64,000 nucleotides of DNA from NCBI GenBank assembly GCA_003523255.1, contig DPGH01000002.1, forward strand, positions 219,849 through 283,848, in the 5' to 3' direction. Below are positions 52,407-61,887 of the stretch, piece after piece (the first letter of the stretch is position 1; each line of letters opens with the position of its first letter). This DNA comes from Clostridiales bacterium (GTDB lineage Bacteria > Bacillota > Clostridia > Christensenellales > Borkfalkiaceae). A model generated the notes under the pieces. The model saw only the letters and a list, made by a program, of their open reading frames with translations. It was not told the origin of the DNA and searched no databases. Position numbers and translations under genes: made by a program.

Positions 52407-54269
52407 TTATTCAACGGCTTTAAGGCTCTCGTTCATTTTTGTTTTCACGATTTTAGGCGTTAGCATAAGCGTTACGAGCAAGGTAAAACCGAACACAATG
52501 CACGGCAACAACAGCCACATAAACCAACTTACTTTTTCAATCGTGCCGAGACCTATCGTGTTAAAAACGAGCGTTGCAAACCCTATTCCGACGGGATAGC
52601 CGAGGAGAATACCCAAAAACGCGCTGATATAAATTTCGCGATAGATATAGCCGCAAATTTCGCCGTCGTGATAACCGAGTACCATAAGAGTTGCGATTTC
52701 CCTCTCCCTCTCGCTTATATTTATGGTCGTAAGCGTGTTTATAACGACTATGGTTAAAAGCCCCGCGAATACGACTATTACCACCGCTATTCCGATAATT
52801 GCGGACGAACCGAAGTTGCCGAAAAGGCACATATCGAGAAGGGCTAACCCCGCGTATACGAGTCCGGCGGAAACCGCTACCGAAACAAGCATCATAAAAA
52901 ATCTCGTTTTATACCTTAAAACGTTTCTAAGCGAAGATTTATACTTAAACGAAAGCCGCTTCCATATAAACGGGATTTTTTCAAGTAAAATACGTTTGCC
53001 TTTTTTAGGCGGTTTGGGACGCAAAAGGCTTGCGGGCGCGTTATTTGCAAGCCGCATACCGAGTGAAAAAATCGCAACGAGCGTAACCGTGATAATTACG
53101 CCGAGCGATAAAAAGTAATAACTCGGATTAACCACGACCGATATGGGCGGCATAGAGTGTCCGTAACCGAACACGTAACATATTAACCAGGAAACGCCGT
53201 ACCCGACGAAAAACCCGACCCCGCCCCCTACGGCAAGCGCGACGAGCGCAAACAACACGTAACGCATAACGATGCTGAACGAACCGTAACCGAGCGTTTT
53301 TAAGCAAGCGATTTGCGAGCATTCTTCATCCATAAGCCGCATCATTGACGACAACACGACAAGCAGCGTTACGGCAATAAAAATAATCATTAAAATGTTG
53401 CCGATGCCGCGCACTTTATCCGCGCTCGAAATAATCGACTTAAAACTATAGTTATCGTAAAGCGTTATCACTCTCGCGTCTTCGCCTAAAATCGCGGAAA
53501 GAGCGGTTTTTTCCTTCTCAACGTATTTTTCGTACTCTGTCGAAAAAGAATCGAATAAATCACGGTTTTCCGCTTTTATATACAGGTCGCCTTTAGGAAT
53601 AAACGCGGACACCTCCGCCGGGCAGTACAAAACGTTTTCAAGAAGGTCCATTTTGCTTATCTCCGCCACGCTGTCCGGTATCTCGACGTCCTCGGGGTTG
53701 TTATAACTCGGTTCGCCGTCTTTTCCAAAGGTAAGCGGGCTTTTGACAATCCCCTTAACCGTTACTTTAATTTTGGATTCAAACGGCGAATTAAACGCCG
53801 AAGAAAGATTTATTTCTACTTCTTCGCCCACGAGATAACCTTTTATCACGTTATCTTTTACCTCGGCGTAAACGCAGTTTTCGTCGTCTGACGTAATTTT
53901 TTCACCCTCGACTATTTCAAGGGCGTTGATTTTGGTGTTTTTAAGGTCAAGAAAATACAGGCGTAGCGACCTTTTTTCACCCGTGGCAACGTCTACGGAC
54001 ATACCCGATTCTACGTTGTCTTCGCCGTAACGGGCTTTTACCGCGTCAATCTGCTCTTCGGTAAAACTACCCGTTTTGCTTTTTACGATAAAATCGCTTA
54101 CGTTTTGGTTTTTATAGTAATCTTCTATACTGTCCTTAATCATATCGGTAGGCGAACCGATTCCCGATATAAAACCTACGGATATAATCACGATACCGAT
54201 AAGCGACAGTAACCGTATAAGATGTTTTTTAAACATCCTGCGAACGGTTTTAAAATACGTTTTCACCAC
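52407..54269 (-). CDS. ABC exporter permease with two FtsX-like domains
   Basis: A 620-residue membrane subunit. A first helix (LIRLLSLIGIVIISVGFISGIG) is followed by a large extracytoplasmic domain to about residue 285 and then two FtsX blocks of three to four helices each (IGNILMIIFIAVTLLVVLSSMM, CLKTLGYGSFSIVMRYVLF; ERERE-IATLMVLGYHDGEI). This is MacB/LolC-type architecture, expected to export or extract lipids or peptides rather than import. The GTG start overlaps the ATPase stop by 7 bp. Confidence 0.88.
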   Translation of the reverse strand: MVKTYFKTVRRMFKKHLIRLLSLIGIVIISVGFISGIGSPTDMIKDSIEDYYKNQNVSDFIVKSKTGSFTEEQIDAVKARYGEDNVESGMSVDVATGEKRSLRLYFLDLKNTKINALEIVEGEKITSDDENCVYAEVKDNVIKGYLVGEEVEINLSSAFNSPFESKIKVTVKGIVKSPLTFGKDGEPSYNNPEDVEIPDSVAEISKMDLLENVLYCPAEVSAFIPKGDLYIKAENRDLFDSFSTEYEKYVEKEKTALSAILGEDARVITLYDNYSFKSIISSADKVRGIGNILMIIFIAVTLLVVLSSMMRLMDEECSQIACLKTLGYGSFSIVMRYVLFALVALAVGGGVGFFVGYGVSWLICYVFGYGHSMPPISVVVNPSYYFLSLGVIITVTLVAIFSLGMRLANNAPASLLRPKPPKKGKRILLEKIPFIWKRLSFKYKSSLRNVLRYKTRFFMMLVSVAVSAGLVYAGLALLDMCLFGNFGSSAIIGIAVVIVVFAGLLTIVVINTLTTINISEREREIATLMVLGYHDGEICGYIYREIYISAFLGILLGYPVGIGFATLVFNTIGLGTIEKVSWFMWLLLPCIVFGFTLLVTLMLTPKIVKTKMNESLKAVE

Positions 54270-54964
54270 TCTATCTCCTCGACCGGGGTCGGATTGTCGT
54301 TTGTTTCAATGCTTTCTATTCTTCCGCTTTTTATCCTTATAACTTTATCCGCCATATCTTTAAGCGCGGCGTTATGCGTTACCACGATAACGAGTTTTTT
54401 ATGTTCCCTGGATAAATCTTGCAAAAGTTTTAATATTTTTTTGCCCGTAACGTAATCGAGCGCGCCGGTAGGCTCGTCGCAAAGTATCAGTTTGGGATTT
54501 TTGGCAATCGCGCGGGCAATCGAAACCCTTTGCTGTTCTCCGCCGGAAAGTTCGGCGGGAAAGTTGTTAAGGCGCTCTGAAAGCCCCACCGATTCGAGAA
54601 CGGTTTTCGGGTCGAGGTGGTTGTCACATATTTCAACGGCAATCTCTACGTTTTCGAGCGCGGTAAGGTTTGGCATAAGATTATAAAACTGAAACACAAA
54701 GCCCACGTCGTGGCGACGGTAGTCGGTAAGTTCTCGCTTGTTAAACGCGGCTATGTTTTTACCTTCAAGGTCTATTTCGCCGCCCGTTGCAGTATCCATA
54801 CCGCCTAAAAGATTTAACAACGTTGTTTTTCCTGCGCCCGACGCGCCGAGAATTACAACGAATTCGCCTTCGCTTAAATCAAACGAAACGTCCTCTAACG
54901 CGGGTATCGTTATCGTGCCGACACGATATTCTTTTCTTACGTTTTTTAAAGATAAAATGTTCAT
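54263..54964 (-). CDS. ABC exporter ATPase (MacB/LolD type)
   Basis: A 233-residue ATPase: Walker A GASGAGKTT, Q-loop FVFQFYN, signature LSGGEQQRVSIARA, Walker B LILCDEPTGALD, H-loop VVTHN. It pairs with the FtsX-type permease immediately downstream (overlap). The fragment at 40488-40892 is a degenerate relative, so such exporters were once present in at least two copies. The cargo is unknown. Confidence 0.93.
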   Translation of the reverse strand: MNILSLKNVRKEYRVGTITIPALEDVSFDLSEGEFVVILGASGAGKTTLLNLLGGMDTATGGEIDLEGKNIAAFNKRELTDYRRHDVGFVFQFYNLMPNLTALENVEIAVEICDNHLDPKTVLESVGLSERLNNFPAELSGGEQQRVSIARAIAKNPKLILCDEPTGALDYVTGKKILKLLQDLSREHKKLVIVVTHNAALKDMADKVIRIKSGRIESIETNDNPTPVEEIEW

Positions 54965-55132
54965 AGCGCAATCCTTCTTTATAAAAGTTTCAGTTATACC
55001 GCTTGCTTTGTAACGGTAAATTTTTCGGTTATGTATTGCGGCTTTATGCCGAAACGTTTTTAAGCGTTTTGTTTTATTGTAAAATGTTTTTTTCGGTTTG
55101 TTAAACGTTTTTACCTTTCGGTTTGTTTATAA

Positions 55133-56359
55133 TTATTCGTTTTTCATTCTCAAAATATCGCCTGCGCAAAGTTTTACGTCCGTTTTAAGCAAAAGTTTTT
55201 GCTGAACGATTTTAGCGTCGGTAACCGGCACGCCGAGTTCGTCGGTCATTTCACGTACGGTTATCTCTCGGTTAAACGCCGAAGAAGGGCTTAAAACCTG
55301 CAAAACGCTACCGACGGCAAACCTGTTGCGCATTTCTATTTTAGCGGTGCCGGTTTTGTCGTCGTAACCGAGTACGGTCGCGATAAATTTATAACTGCCT
55401 TTGCTCTGGCTGTCGTCGTAATTTACCGTACGGTCGTTTTCACCCAAAAGATAGGCGGTTGTAAACTCGCGATGGGCGGTTTTTTCGAGTTCGGTTTTAA
55501 AAAGCGGGTCGTTTTTATAGTCCGCGCCGCGCTCGTAAAAGGCGTTAAGGGCGCGCCTGTACGCGTTTACCACGGTGGCGAGATAATACTCGGACTTCAT
55601 TCTGCCCTCGATTTTAAACGATACCACGCCTGCCGCGGCAAGTTCCGCAATATAGTCCACAAGGCACAAATCCTTGCTGTTTAATATGTAGGTGCCTTTA
55701 TCGTCCTCTTCTACCGTCATAAAACCGCAATCGGAATTTTTCTCTCTTATTTCGTAATTCCAGCGGCACGCCTGCACGCATTCGCCGCGGTTGCTTTTTC
55801 TGCCCGTTCGGTAATCGGATAAAAGACACCTGCCGCTGTATGAAATGCACATCGCGCCGTGTATAAACGTTTCTATCTCTATATCCGGCACGTCTTTATG
55901 TATTTCCGCTATGCTTTTAAGCGAAAGTTCTCTTGCGAGAATAGCGCGCTTTACGCCCTGATTTTTCCAGAATTTTACCGCAAGCGAGTTGGTCGCGCTG
56001 GCTTGGGTCGAAAGGTTTACGGGCAAATTCGGGGCGACGGTACGCGCAAGGTATATAAGCCCCGCGTCCGACACTATTGCCCCGTCTACGCCTAACGCTT
56101 CGAGATAAATAAAATAACACTCGGCTTGTTTTAAGTCGTCGTTGTTTGCTAAAATATTTACGGTTACGTATATTTTTTTGCCGAGCGAATGCGCGTACTC
56201 GGTAGCGGCGGCAAGTTCTTCGTCGGTAAAATTACCCGCACTCGCGCGCAGACTTAACGCCTTACCGCCTACGTACACCGCGTCCGCACCGAAGTAAAAC
56301 GCCGTTTTAAGTTTGCTCATATCGCCCGCGGGCGAAAGAAGTTCTATTTTATTATCCAT
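55133..56359 (-). CDS. trhP: U32-family protein, probable tRNA hydroxylation protein TrhP
   Basis: A 408-residue U32 protein. IELLSPAGDMSKLKTAFYFGADAVYVGG is the N-terminal barrel, FIHGAMCISYSGRCLLS with GECVQACRWNYEI supplies the Cys residues of the probable iron-sulfur site, and FKIEGRMKSEYYLATVVNAYR is the family signature. Though annotated as peptidases, bacterial homologues (TrhP) act in hydroxylation of U34 in tRNA. The gene 10 bp upstream encodes the matching methyltransferase, the same pairing as yrrM with yrrN/yrrO in Bacillus subtilis, which supports the tRNA role. Confidence 0.82.
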   Translation of the reverse strand: MDNKIELLSPAGDMSKLKTAFYFGADAVYVGGKALSLRASAGNFTDEELAAATEYAHSLGKKIYVTVNILANNDDLKQAECYFIYLEALGVDGAIVSDAGLIYLARTVAPNLPVNLSTQASATNSLAVKFWKNQGVKRAILARELSLKSIAEIHKDVPDIEIETFIHGAMCISYSGRCLLSDYRTGRKSNRGECVQACRWNYEIREKNSDCGFMTVEEDDKGTYILNSKDLCLVDYIAELAAAGVVSFKIEGRMKSEYYLATVVNAYRRALNAFYERGADYKNDPLFKTELEKTAHREFTTAYLLGENDRTVNYDDSQSKGSYKFIATVLGYDDKTGTAKIEMRNRFAVGSVLQVLSPSSAFNREITVREMTDELGVPVTDAKIVQQKLLLKTDVKLCAGDILRMKNE

Positions 56360-56369
56360 AACCTCAAAA

Positions 56370-56972
56370 TCAGACGAGTTTAACCGAAACGGAAACCCCG
56401 TCCTCTATATCGTAAATCTTAGTGCTGAAAATCTTTTCGTCATTAACGCGCGCCGTAAACTTTTCAAGGCTGTGTTTTATGGTCGCGTGTTTATGCGGCA
56501 CTTTTTTTTCACCCGAGAGATAGCCGCGATACAACACGTTGTCGCAAAACAGCACGCCGCCTTTAACAAGCACCTGCTCTATATATTCCAAATATTCGGC
56601 GTAATGCCCTTTCGGTCCGTCGAGAAAAACAAAATCGTACTCGCCGGTCAGCATAGGTAAAACCTCCGCCGCGTCGCCTATAAACACCTTTGCGCGGTCG
56701 TTTACGCCGAAAGCCGCGTAATTCTTTTTTGCCGCCGCCGCTTTTTCTTCGCTTATCTCTATACCCGTAACTCGCGCGCCCGGCACGGTAACGAGTATCG
56801 CCGCCGAAGTCAGCCCCTCGTTTACGCCTATTTCGAGCACGCGAAAGGGGTTAAACCGCTTTACCGTTTCAAGCAAAAGGTCGAATGATTTTTCTCTTAA
56901 AACGGGCTCGCCGCGAAGGGCGACTTGTTTACGCAATTCTTTTATGCAAAAAAGTTTTTCGCCGGTGTCCAT
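56370..56972 (-). CDS. trmR: SAM-dependent O-methyltransferase, probable tRNA 5-hydroxyuridine methyltransferase TrmR
   Basis: A 200-residue class I methyltransferase of the O-methyltransferase family 3 type: VLEIGVNEGLTSAAIL (SAM motif I), VTGIEISEEKAAAAKKNY, DFVFLDGPKGHYAEYLE, and VLFCDNVLYRG for the metal site. Directly followed by trhP, it fits TrmR, which methylates ho5U34 to mo5U34 in tRNA. It starts 4 bp after the RNase J gene, so RNA decay and tRNA modification are co-transcribed. Confidence 0.85.
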   Translation of the reverse strand: MDTGEKLFCIKELRKQVALRGEPVLREKSFDLLLETVKRFNPFRVLEIGVNEGLTSAAILVTVPGARVTGIEISEEKAAAAKKNYAAFGVNDRAKVFIGDAAEVLPMLTGEYDFVFLDGPKGHYAEYLEYIEQVLVKGGVLFCDNVLYRGYLSGEKKVPHKHATIKHSLEKFTARVNDEKIFSTKIYDIEDGVSVSVKLV

Positions 56973-56976
56973 TTAT

Positions 56977-58824
56977 CTATACGACCATAACGACGGGTAA
57001 AATCATAGGATTTTTCTTCGTCGCTTTAAATATATAGTTTTTAATGTTGCGCCTTATTATAGAGGCGAGTTCGGTTTCGTCGCGCACGGCTTTAAGGTCG
57101 GTGCGGCGCAAAAGGTCCATAACGCCCGCCTTTGCTTCTTCTATCATATTGTCCGTTAAAACAAGTCCTTTGGCGATAATTTCTACCGAAGAAAGCGTTG
57201 CCGAAAACTCGTCTACGCCGACTACCGCCACGATAACGCCGTCCTCGGATAAATGTATACGGTCGCGCAGAACGAAACTATCCGCACCGTCTATCCCCAC
57301 GCCGTCTACAAAGCGAGAGCCCGCGGGTATTTTTTCGCCAAAATACATTCTGTCTTTGGTTACTTCCACCGTGTCGCCGATTTCCGCGATAAGGGTGTCG
57401 TACGCTTTCATGCCGAGGCTTTGCGCAAGCGCGGCGTGTTTTTTAAGGTGTCTGTACTCGCCGTGTACGGGTATAAAAAATTTAGGCTTTACGAGCGTAT
57501 GCAAAACGCGCAGTTCGCCTTTGCACGCATGCCCCGACACGTGTATCGGTTCAAGGCTTTCGTAAATAACTTCCGCACCCAGCCTGTAAAGGTTGTTTAT
57601 AACGCCGTAAATCATTTTTTCGTTACCGGGTATGACCGACGCGCTTATCACCACCGTGTCGTTGTTACCGATGGTAACCTTGTTAAACTCTCCGCTCGCC
57701 ATACGGGTAAGCGCGCTCATGGGTTCGCCCTGCGTGCCCGTTGAAACTATTACTATCTGTTCGTCTTTAAACTTATCGTTCTTTTCGACGTCTATAAGTA
57801 AATTTTTGGGTATTTTAAGTTCGCCGATTTTAGCCGCCGCCTCGGCAATGTTTATCATGCTCCTGCCGGAAAGCGCGACTTTGCGTTTATACTTTACCGC
57901 AAGGTCTAATATTTGTTGGAGTCTGTGCACGTTAGACGCAAAAGTCGCTATTATAAGCCGCCTTTTCATATTGTCCGCAAAAACGTGGTCTAAAGTATCT
58001 TTAACGACCGATTCGCTCATGGTAAAGCCTTCTCTTTCGATGTTGGTAGAGTCCGCCATCATCAAAAGAACGCCCTTTTTACCTATTTCGCTTATGCGGT
58101 TTAAATCCATCGTTTCGCCCGCGACGGGGGTAAAGTCGATTTTAAAATCACCCGAGTGGAATACCACGCCGACGGGAGTCGTTATCGCAAGACCCACCGC
58201 GCCCGCTATAGAGTGGTTTACGTTTATGAATTCTACCGAAAAACACCCAAGTTTTACGACCGCCCCGGGTTTTACGCAATTAAGCACGGCGTCGTTTATA
58301 CGGCGTTCTTTTATTTTGTTTTCGATAAGGGTGAGAGTAAGTTTCGTGCCGTAAACGGGCACGTTAAGGTCTTTAAGTATATACGGAAGCGAGCCGATAT
58401 GGTCCTCGTGTCCGTGCGTTATAACTATGCCGCGCACCCTGCTTTTGTTCTCGATAAGGTACGTGATATCGGGTATAACGAGGTCTACGCCCGGCATGTT
58501 TTCCCCGGGGAAAGTAAGACCTGCGTCTATCACTATTATGTCTTTGCCGTATTCTAATACGGTCATGTTTTTGCCTATTTCGCCTACGCCGCCGAGAAAC
58601 CTTACTTTAAGCGAATTTTTGGCGGGTTTGCCCTGTTTTTTTGCGGGCGCGTTTTCAGTCGCGGTTTTCTTTTTCGCGGCGTTTTTATCACCTTTTACGG
58701 ATTTGTTCCGTTTTACCTTTTCGTTATCGGTTTTTACTTTGGTTTTCTTCTCTTTTTGCCCGCGCGAAAAGTTCTCCCGTTCTGGAGAAACTGCCGCCGC
58801 GGCGTTTTCTCTTTTCTTTTTCAA
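56977..58824 (-). CDS. rnj: Ribonuclease J with Lys-rich N-terminal extension
   Basis: A 615-residue beta-CASP metallo-beta-lactamase ribonuclease, the main 5' exo/endonuclease of mRNA decay and rRNA maturation in Firmicutes. LGGVGEIGKNMTVLEY, THGHEDHIGSLPYIL (metal site near residue 135), FHSGDFKID, ADSTNIEREG and HVSGHACKGEL are conserved. Residues 1-70 are a low-complexity Lys/Ala/Asn stretch not needed for the fold; it may bind RNA or a partner. TTG start after AAGGAGACA. First gene of the rnj-trmR-trhP operon. Confidence 0.95.
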   Translation of the reverse strand: MKKKRENAAAAVSPERENFSRGQKEKKTKVKTDNEKVKRNKSVKGDKNAAKKKTATENAPAKKQGKPAKNSLKVRFLGGVGEIGKNMTVLEYGKDIIVIDAGLTFPGENMPGVDLVIPDITYLIENKSRVRGIVITHGHEDHIGSLPYILKDLNVPVYGTKLTLTLIENKIKERRINDAVLNCVKPGAVVKLGCFSVEFINVNHSIAGAVGLAITTPVGVVFHSGDFKIDFTPVAGETMDLNRISEIGKKGVLLMMADSTNIEREGFTMSESVVKDTLDHVFADNMKRRLIIATFASNVHRLQQILDLAVKYKRKVALSGRSMINIAEAAAKIGELKIPKNLLIDVEKNDKFKDEQIVIVSTGTQGEPMSALTRMASGEFNKVTIGNNDTVVISASVIPGNEKMIYGVINNLYRLGAEVIYESLEPIHVSGHACKGELRVLHTLVKPKFFIPVHGEYRHLKKHAALAQSLGMKAYDTLIAEIGDTVEVTKDRMYFGEKIPAGSRFVDGVGIDGADSFVLRDRIHLSEDGVIVAVVGVDEFSATLSSVEIIAKGLVLTDNMIEEAKAGVMDLLRRTDLKAVRDETELASIIRRNIKNYIFKATKKNPMILPVVMVV

Positions 58825-58897
58825 AACTGTCTCCTTATAAAAAATTTAATTAAAAAATATAAAACCGCTTTTGCGGTAAAGTTCGTTTTATAGGTCG

Positions 58898-58926
58898 ATT
58901 ATACACTTTTTTTAAAAAAAAGTAAA
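58898..58926 (-). promoter_or_regulatory. Promoter of the rnj-trmR-trhP operon
   Basis: Minus strand: TTTACT (58921-58926), 17-bp spacer, TATAAT (58898-58903). The leader contains a small CCGC/GCGG hairpin. Confidence 0.75.
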
Positions 58927-58975
58927 CGTAATTGCCTTAATAAACGCAAAAAAGGAGTTCTGCCTTTAAAATCGC

Positions 58976-59004
58976 TTGAAAAAAACGACATAAAATAGTA
59001 TAAT
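58976..59004 (+). promoter_or_regulatory. Promoter of serC-serA
   Basis: TTGAAA (58976-58981), 17-bp spacer, TATAAT (58999-59004). It excludes the in-frame start at 59003. Confidence 0.85.
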
Positions 59005-59047
59005 GCAAAGTAAAAAACGCAAAGTCGTTTTAAAAAAGGAGATTTAT

Positions 59048-60121
59048 ATGCGAGTTTATAATTTCGCCGCAGGTCCCTCTATGCTTCCGCTTCCCGTACT
59101 CGAGCAAGCGCAAAAAGAACTTCTCGACTACCAGGGCTCGGGTATGAGCATAACCGAAATGAGCCATCGCGGAAAGATTTTCACCGCGGTCAACGCCGAA
59201 GCGAACGCGCTTTTACGCGAACTGATGAACGTACCCGAAAATTATTCGATACTGTTCGTTCAGGGCGGCGCATCACAGCAATTTGCGGCGGTTCCGCTTA
59301 ACCTTTTAGACAAAGGCAAAGCCGATTATATTTTGACCGGCAACTTTGCCTCCAAAGCCTACGAAGAGGGGTTAAAGTTCGGCGATATGGCGGTTGCGGC
59401 TTCTTCTAAAGAGGCGGGCTACACGTACATCCCCGATATGAAACAGGTTAAATTCAGAGACGGCATAGATTACGTGCATACGACCTATAACAACACGATT
59501 TTCGGCACGCGCTATACGGAGTTGCCCGAAACCGAGGCGACGCTCGTTACCGATATGAGTTCTTGCATTCTATCCGAAGAGGTAGACGTAAACAAGTTCG
59601 GTCTTATATACGCCGGCGCACAGAAAAACATCGCACCAGCGGGTCTTACCATAGTTATCGTAAGAAAGGACCTTATCGGGCACGCGCTGCCTATATGCCC
59701 CACTATGCTTAACTACGCGATTCAGGATAAAAACGACAGTTTATACAACACTCCCCCGTGCTTTCCGATATACGTGGCGATGCTCGTTTTCAGATGGCTT
59801 AAAAGTATGGGCGGCGTACCCGCTATGCAAAAAATCAACGAAGAAAAAGCGGCGATGCTTTACGACTTTATCGACAATTCTTCTTTCTACGTAAACAAGG
59901 TAAATAAAAAAGACCGCTCGCTTATGAACGTGCCGTTCTTTACCCCGAATGCAGAACTCGACGCGGCTTTCGTGGCGGCGGCGACAAAAGAAGGGCTCGT
60001 TTCGCTTAAAGGACATAGACTTGCAGGCGGTATGCGCGCTTCGATTTACAACGCTATGCCCGTCGAAGGAGTTAAAAAGTTAATTGATTTTATGAAAAAA
60101 TTCGAAAAGGAGAACGCGTAA
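59048..60121 (+). CDS. serC: Phosphoserine aminotransferase
   Basis: A 357-residue PLP enzyme of serine synthesis, converting 3-phosphohydroxypyruvate to phosphoserine with glutamate. MRVYNFAAGPSMLPLPVLEQAQ, MSITEMSHRGK and LFVQGGASQQFAAVPLNL are diagnostic. YAGAQKNIAPAGLTIVIVR contains the PLP Lys. The ATG at 59048 follows AAGGAG. Its stop overlaps the serA start (TAATG). No phosphatase serB is nearby. Confidence 0.97.
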   Translation: MRVYNFAAGPSMLPLPVLEQAQKELLDYQGSGMSITEMSHRGKIFTAVNAEANALLRELMNVPENYSILFVQGGASQQFAAVPLNLLDKGKADYILTGNFASKAYEEGLKFGDMAVAASSKEAGYTYIPDMKQVKFRDGIDYVHTTYNNTIFGTRYTELPETEATLVTDMSSCILSEEVDVNKFGLIYAGAQKNIAPAGLTIVIVRKDLIGHALPICPTMLNYAIQDKNDSLYNTPPCFPIYVAMLVFRWLKSMGGVPAMQKINEEKAAMLYDFIDNSSFYVNKVNKKDRSLMNVPFFTPNAELDAAFVAAATKEGLVSLKGHRLAGGMRASIYNAMPVEGVKKLIDFMKKFEKENA

Positions 60122-61287
60122 TGAAAAACGTTTTAACGCTTAATTCCATAAGCCCCGTTATAAACGACGTATTCGACTCGAGTTATAACGTCGCGGCGGA
60201 CGTGAAAAACCCCGAAGGTATAATTTTACGCAGTTTTAAAATGCACGACTACGACCTGCCCGAAACGGTGCTTGCCGTTGCGAGAGCGGGCGCGGGCGTA
60301 AATAATATACCCGTCGACGCGTATGCGGAAAAAGGCGTCGTCGTGTTCAACACCCCTGGCGCAAACGCCAACGCGGTTAAAGAACTGGTCGTTGCCGCGC
60401 TTTTGCTCGGTTCGAGAAAAATTACCGATGCCGTTTACTGGGTTAAGACTCTTAAAGGCAAAGGCGAAGAGGTCGGCAAACTCGTGGAGAAAGGCAAATC
60501 GAACTTTGCCGGACGTGAAATCGCGGGTAAAAAACTCGGCGTTATAGGGCTCGGCGCGATAGGCGCGCTCGTGGCGAACGCCGCTTTAGGACTCGGCATG
60601 ACGGTCGTCGGTTACGACCCGTTTTTGTCTGTAAACGCCGCGTTAAGACTTTCGCGCCACGTATCGGTCGTCAGCGACGTCGACGAACTTTTTAAAACGT
60701 GCGATTACGTTACCGTACATATACCGTATATCCCGAATTCAAACAAAGGTTTTATAAACGCAGGCAACATGCGCAAAATGAAAGACGGCGCGGTTCTTAT
60801 AAACTGTGCGCGCGGCGAACTCGTCGACAATGCGGACGTTATAAAGGCACTTGAAAGCGGCAAACTTTCCCGCTACGTAACCGACTTCCCCGCGGACGAA
60901 CTTATCGGTGTGGAAAACGCGATTTGCATACCCCATCTCGGCGCTTCTACCGAAGAGGCGGAAGAAAACTGCGCGGTTATGGCGGCTAAACAACTTATCG
61001 ATTATATCGAAAACGGCAATATCGTAAATTCAGTCAATTTCCCCGCTTGCAGCATGCCGAAAACCACGCCTTATCGTTTGGTTATTCTTCATAAAAACAC
61101 GCCTAACATCCTCGCGCAGATTACCTCCACCGTCGGCGCGGAAAAGGTAAACATTGCAAACCTTTCTAACCAAAGCCGCGGCGAATACGCCGTAACCATG
61201 CTCGACGTAGAAAGCGAAGTAAAAGCCGAAGCGATTCAAAACATATCCGATCTTAAAAACGTTATAAAGGTTAGAGTTATAAAATAG
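60121..61287 (+). CDS. serA: D-3-phosphoglycerate dehydrogenase with ACT domain
   Basis: A 388-residue NAD-dependent dehydrogenase for the first step of serine synthesis. KKLGVIGLGAIGALVANAAL is the NAD fold, NCARGELVD holds the catalytic Arg, and CIPHLGASTEEAEENCA the catalytic His. A C-terminal ACT domain (RLVILHKNTPNILAQITSTVG ... VIKVRVIK) probably senses serine. The length matches the short SerA type without the intervening ASB domain. Translationally coupled to serC. Confidence 0.96.
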   Translation: MKNVLTLNSISPVINDVFDSSYNVAADVKNPEGIILRSFKMHDYDLPETVLAVARAGAGVNNIPVDAYAEKGVVVFNTPGANANAVKELVVAALLLGSRKITDAVYWVKTLKGKGEEVGKLVEKGKSNFAGREIAGKKLGVIGLGAIGALVANAALGLGMTVVGYDPFLSVNAALRLSRHVSVVSDVDELFKTCDYVTVHIPYIPNSNKGFINAGNMRKMKDGAVLINCARGELVDNADVIKALESGKLSRYVTDFPADELIGVENAICIPHLGASTEEAEENCAVMAAKQLIDYIENGNIVNSVNFPACSMPKTTPYRLVILHKNTPNILAQITSTVGAEKVNIANLSNQSRGEYAVTMLDVESEVKAEAIQNISDLKNVIKVRVIK

Positions 61288-61311
61288 GTCTTAAAAAGAT
61301 TTTAATTAAGC

Positions 61312-61346
61312 AAAAAGGAACTGCCGTCGGCAGTTCCTTTTTTTTA
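61312..61346 (+). terminator. Terminator of serC-serA
   Basis: AAAAAGGAACTGCC / GGCAGTTCCTTTTT, 14-bp stem with a short loop and further T residues. Confidence 0.93.
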
Positions 61347-61383
61347 GCGTTAATACGCATTTGGTTTAATATAAACGGTTATC

Positions 61384-61887
61384 TTAAAGTTTAGTTCCGC
61401 ACTCGTTGCAGTATTTGCTTTCGGGGTCTCTTTTCGCACCGCAATTCGGACACACGGAATATAAAGCCTTTCCGCACTCCTTGCAGAACTTACTGCCGTC
61501 CGCATTTACCGCGCCGCACGAGCAAACGGTTTTATCCGTTTTTTCTTGTGCAACGCCTTCTCTCGCCGCAGTAACGACGCTTTTAACCGCGGGAGATATT
61601 TCCTCGCCCGCTTCGTTAATGACGGGCACGCTTTCGTTTTTGGCGTAACGCATTATTTCGCGTTTAAACCCGAAAATCAACATACCCGCCCCTACGGCTA
61701 TAAGCGGCAGACCTATAAAACACATAAAAAACAGTTTGGGCATTCTCTCGCCTTCGGAATTAAACGCCGCGAAAAAGTCCGCCATGCCTATTATCGTGCA
61801 AACCAAACCCGCCGCAAGAAGGCATATACCGGCAATTTTAAGTTTCTTTTTAACGCTTTCGTGCGCGAGGTTATTCTTTTCGTTCAT
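61384..61887 (-). CDS. Membrane protein with double zinc-ribbon C-terminus
   Basis: A 167-residue protein with two membrane helices (IAGICLLAAGLVCTIIGMADFF and FFMCFIGLPLIAVGAGMLIFG) followed by a cytoplasmic region ending in zinc ribbons: CSCGAVNADGSKFCKECG and CPNCGAKRDPESKYCNECG. The start at 61887 follows AAAGGAGAG and overlaps the lgt stop by 17 bp, so the pair is coupled. The family is not functionally defined; the fold suggests a regulatory or scaffolding membrane protein. Confidence 0.8.
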   Translation of the reverse strand: MNEKNNLAHESVKKKLKIAGICLLAAGLVCTIIGMADFFAAFNSEGERMPKLFFMCFIGLPLIAVGAGMLIFGFKREIMRYAKNESVPVINEAGEEISPAVKSVVTAAREGVAQEKTDKTVCSCGAVNADGSKFCKECGKALYSVCPNCGAKRDPESKYCNECGTKL

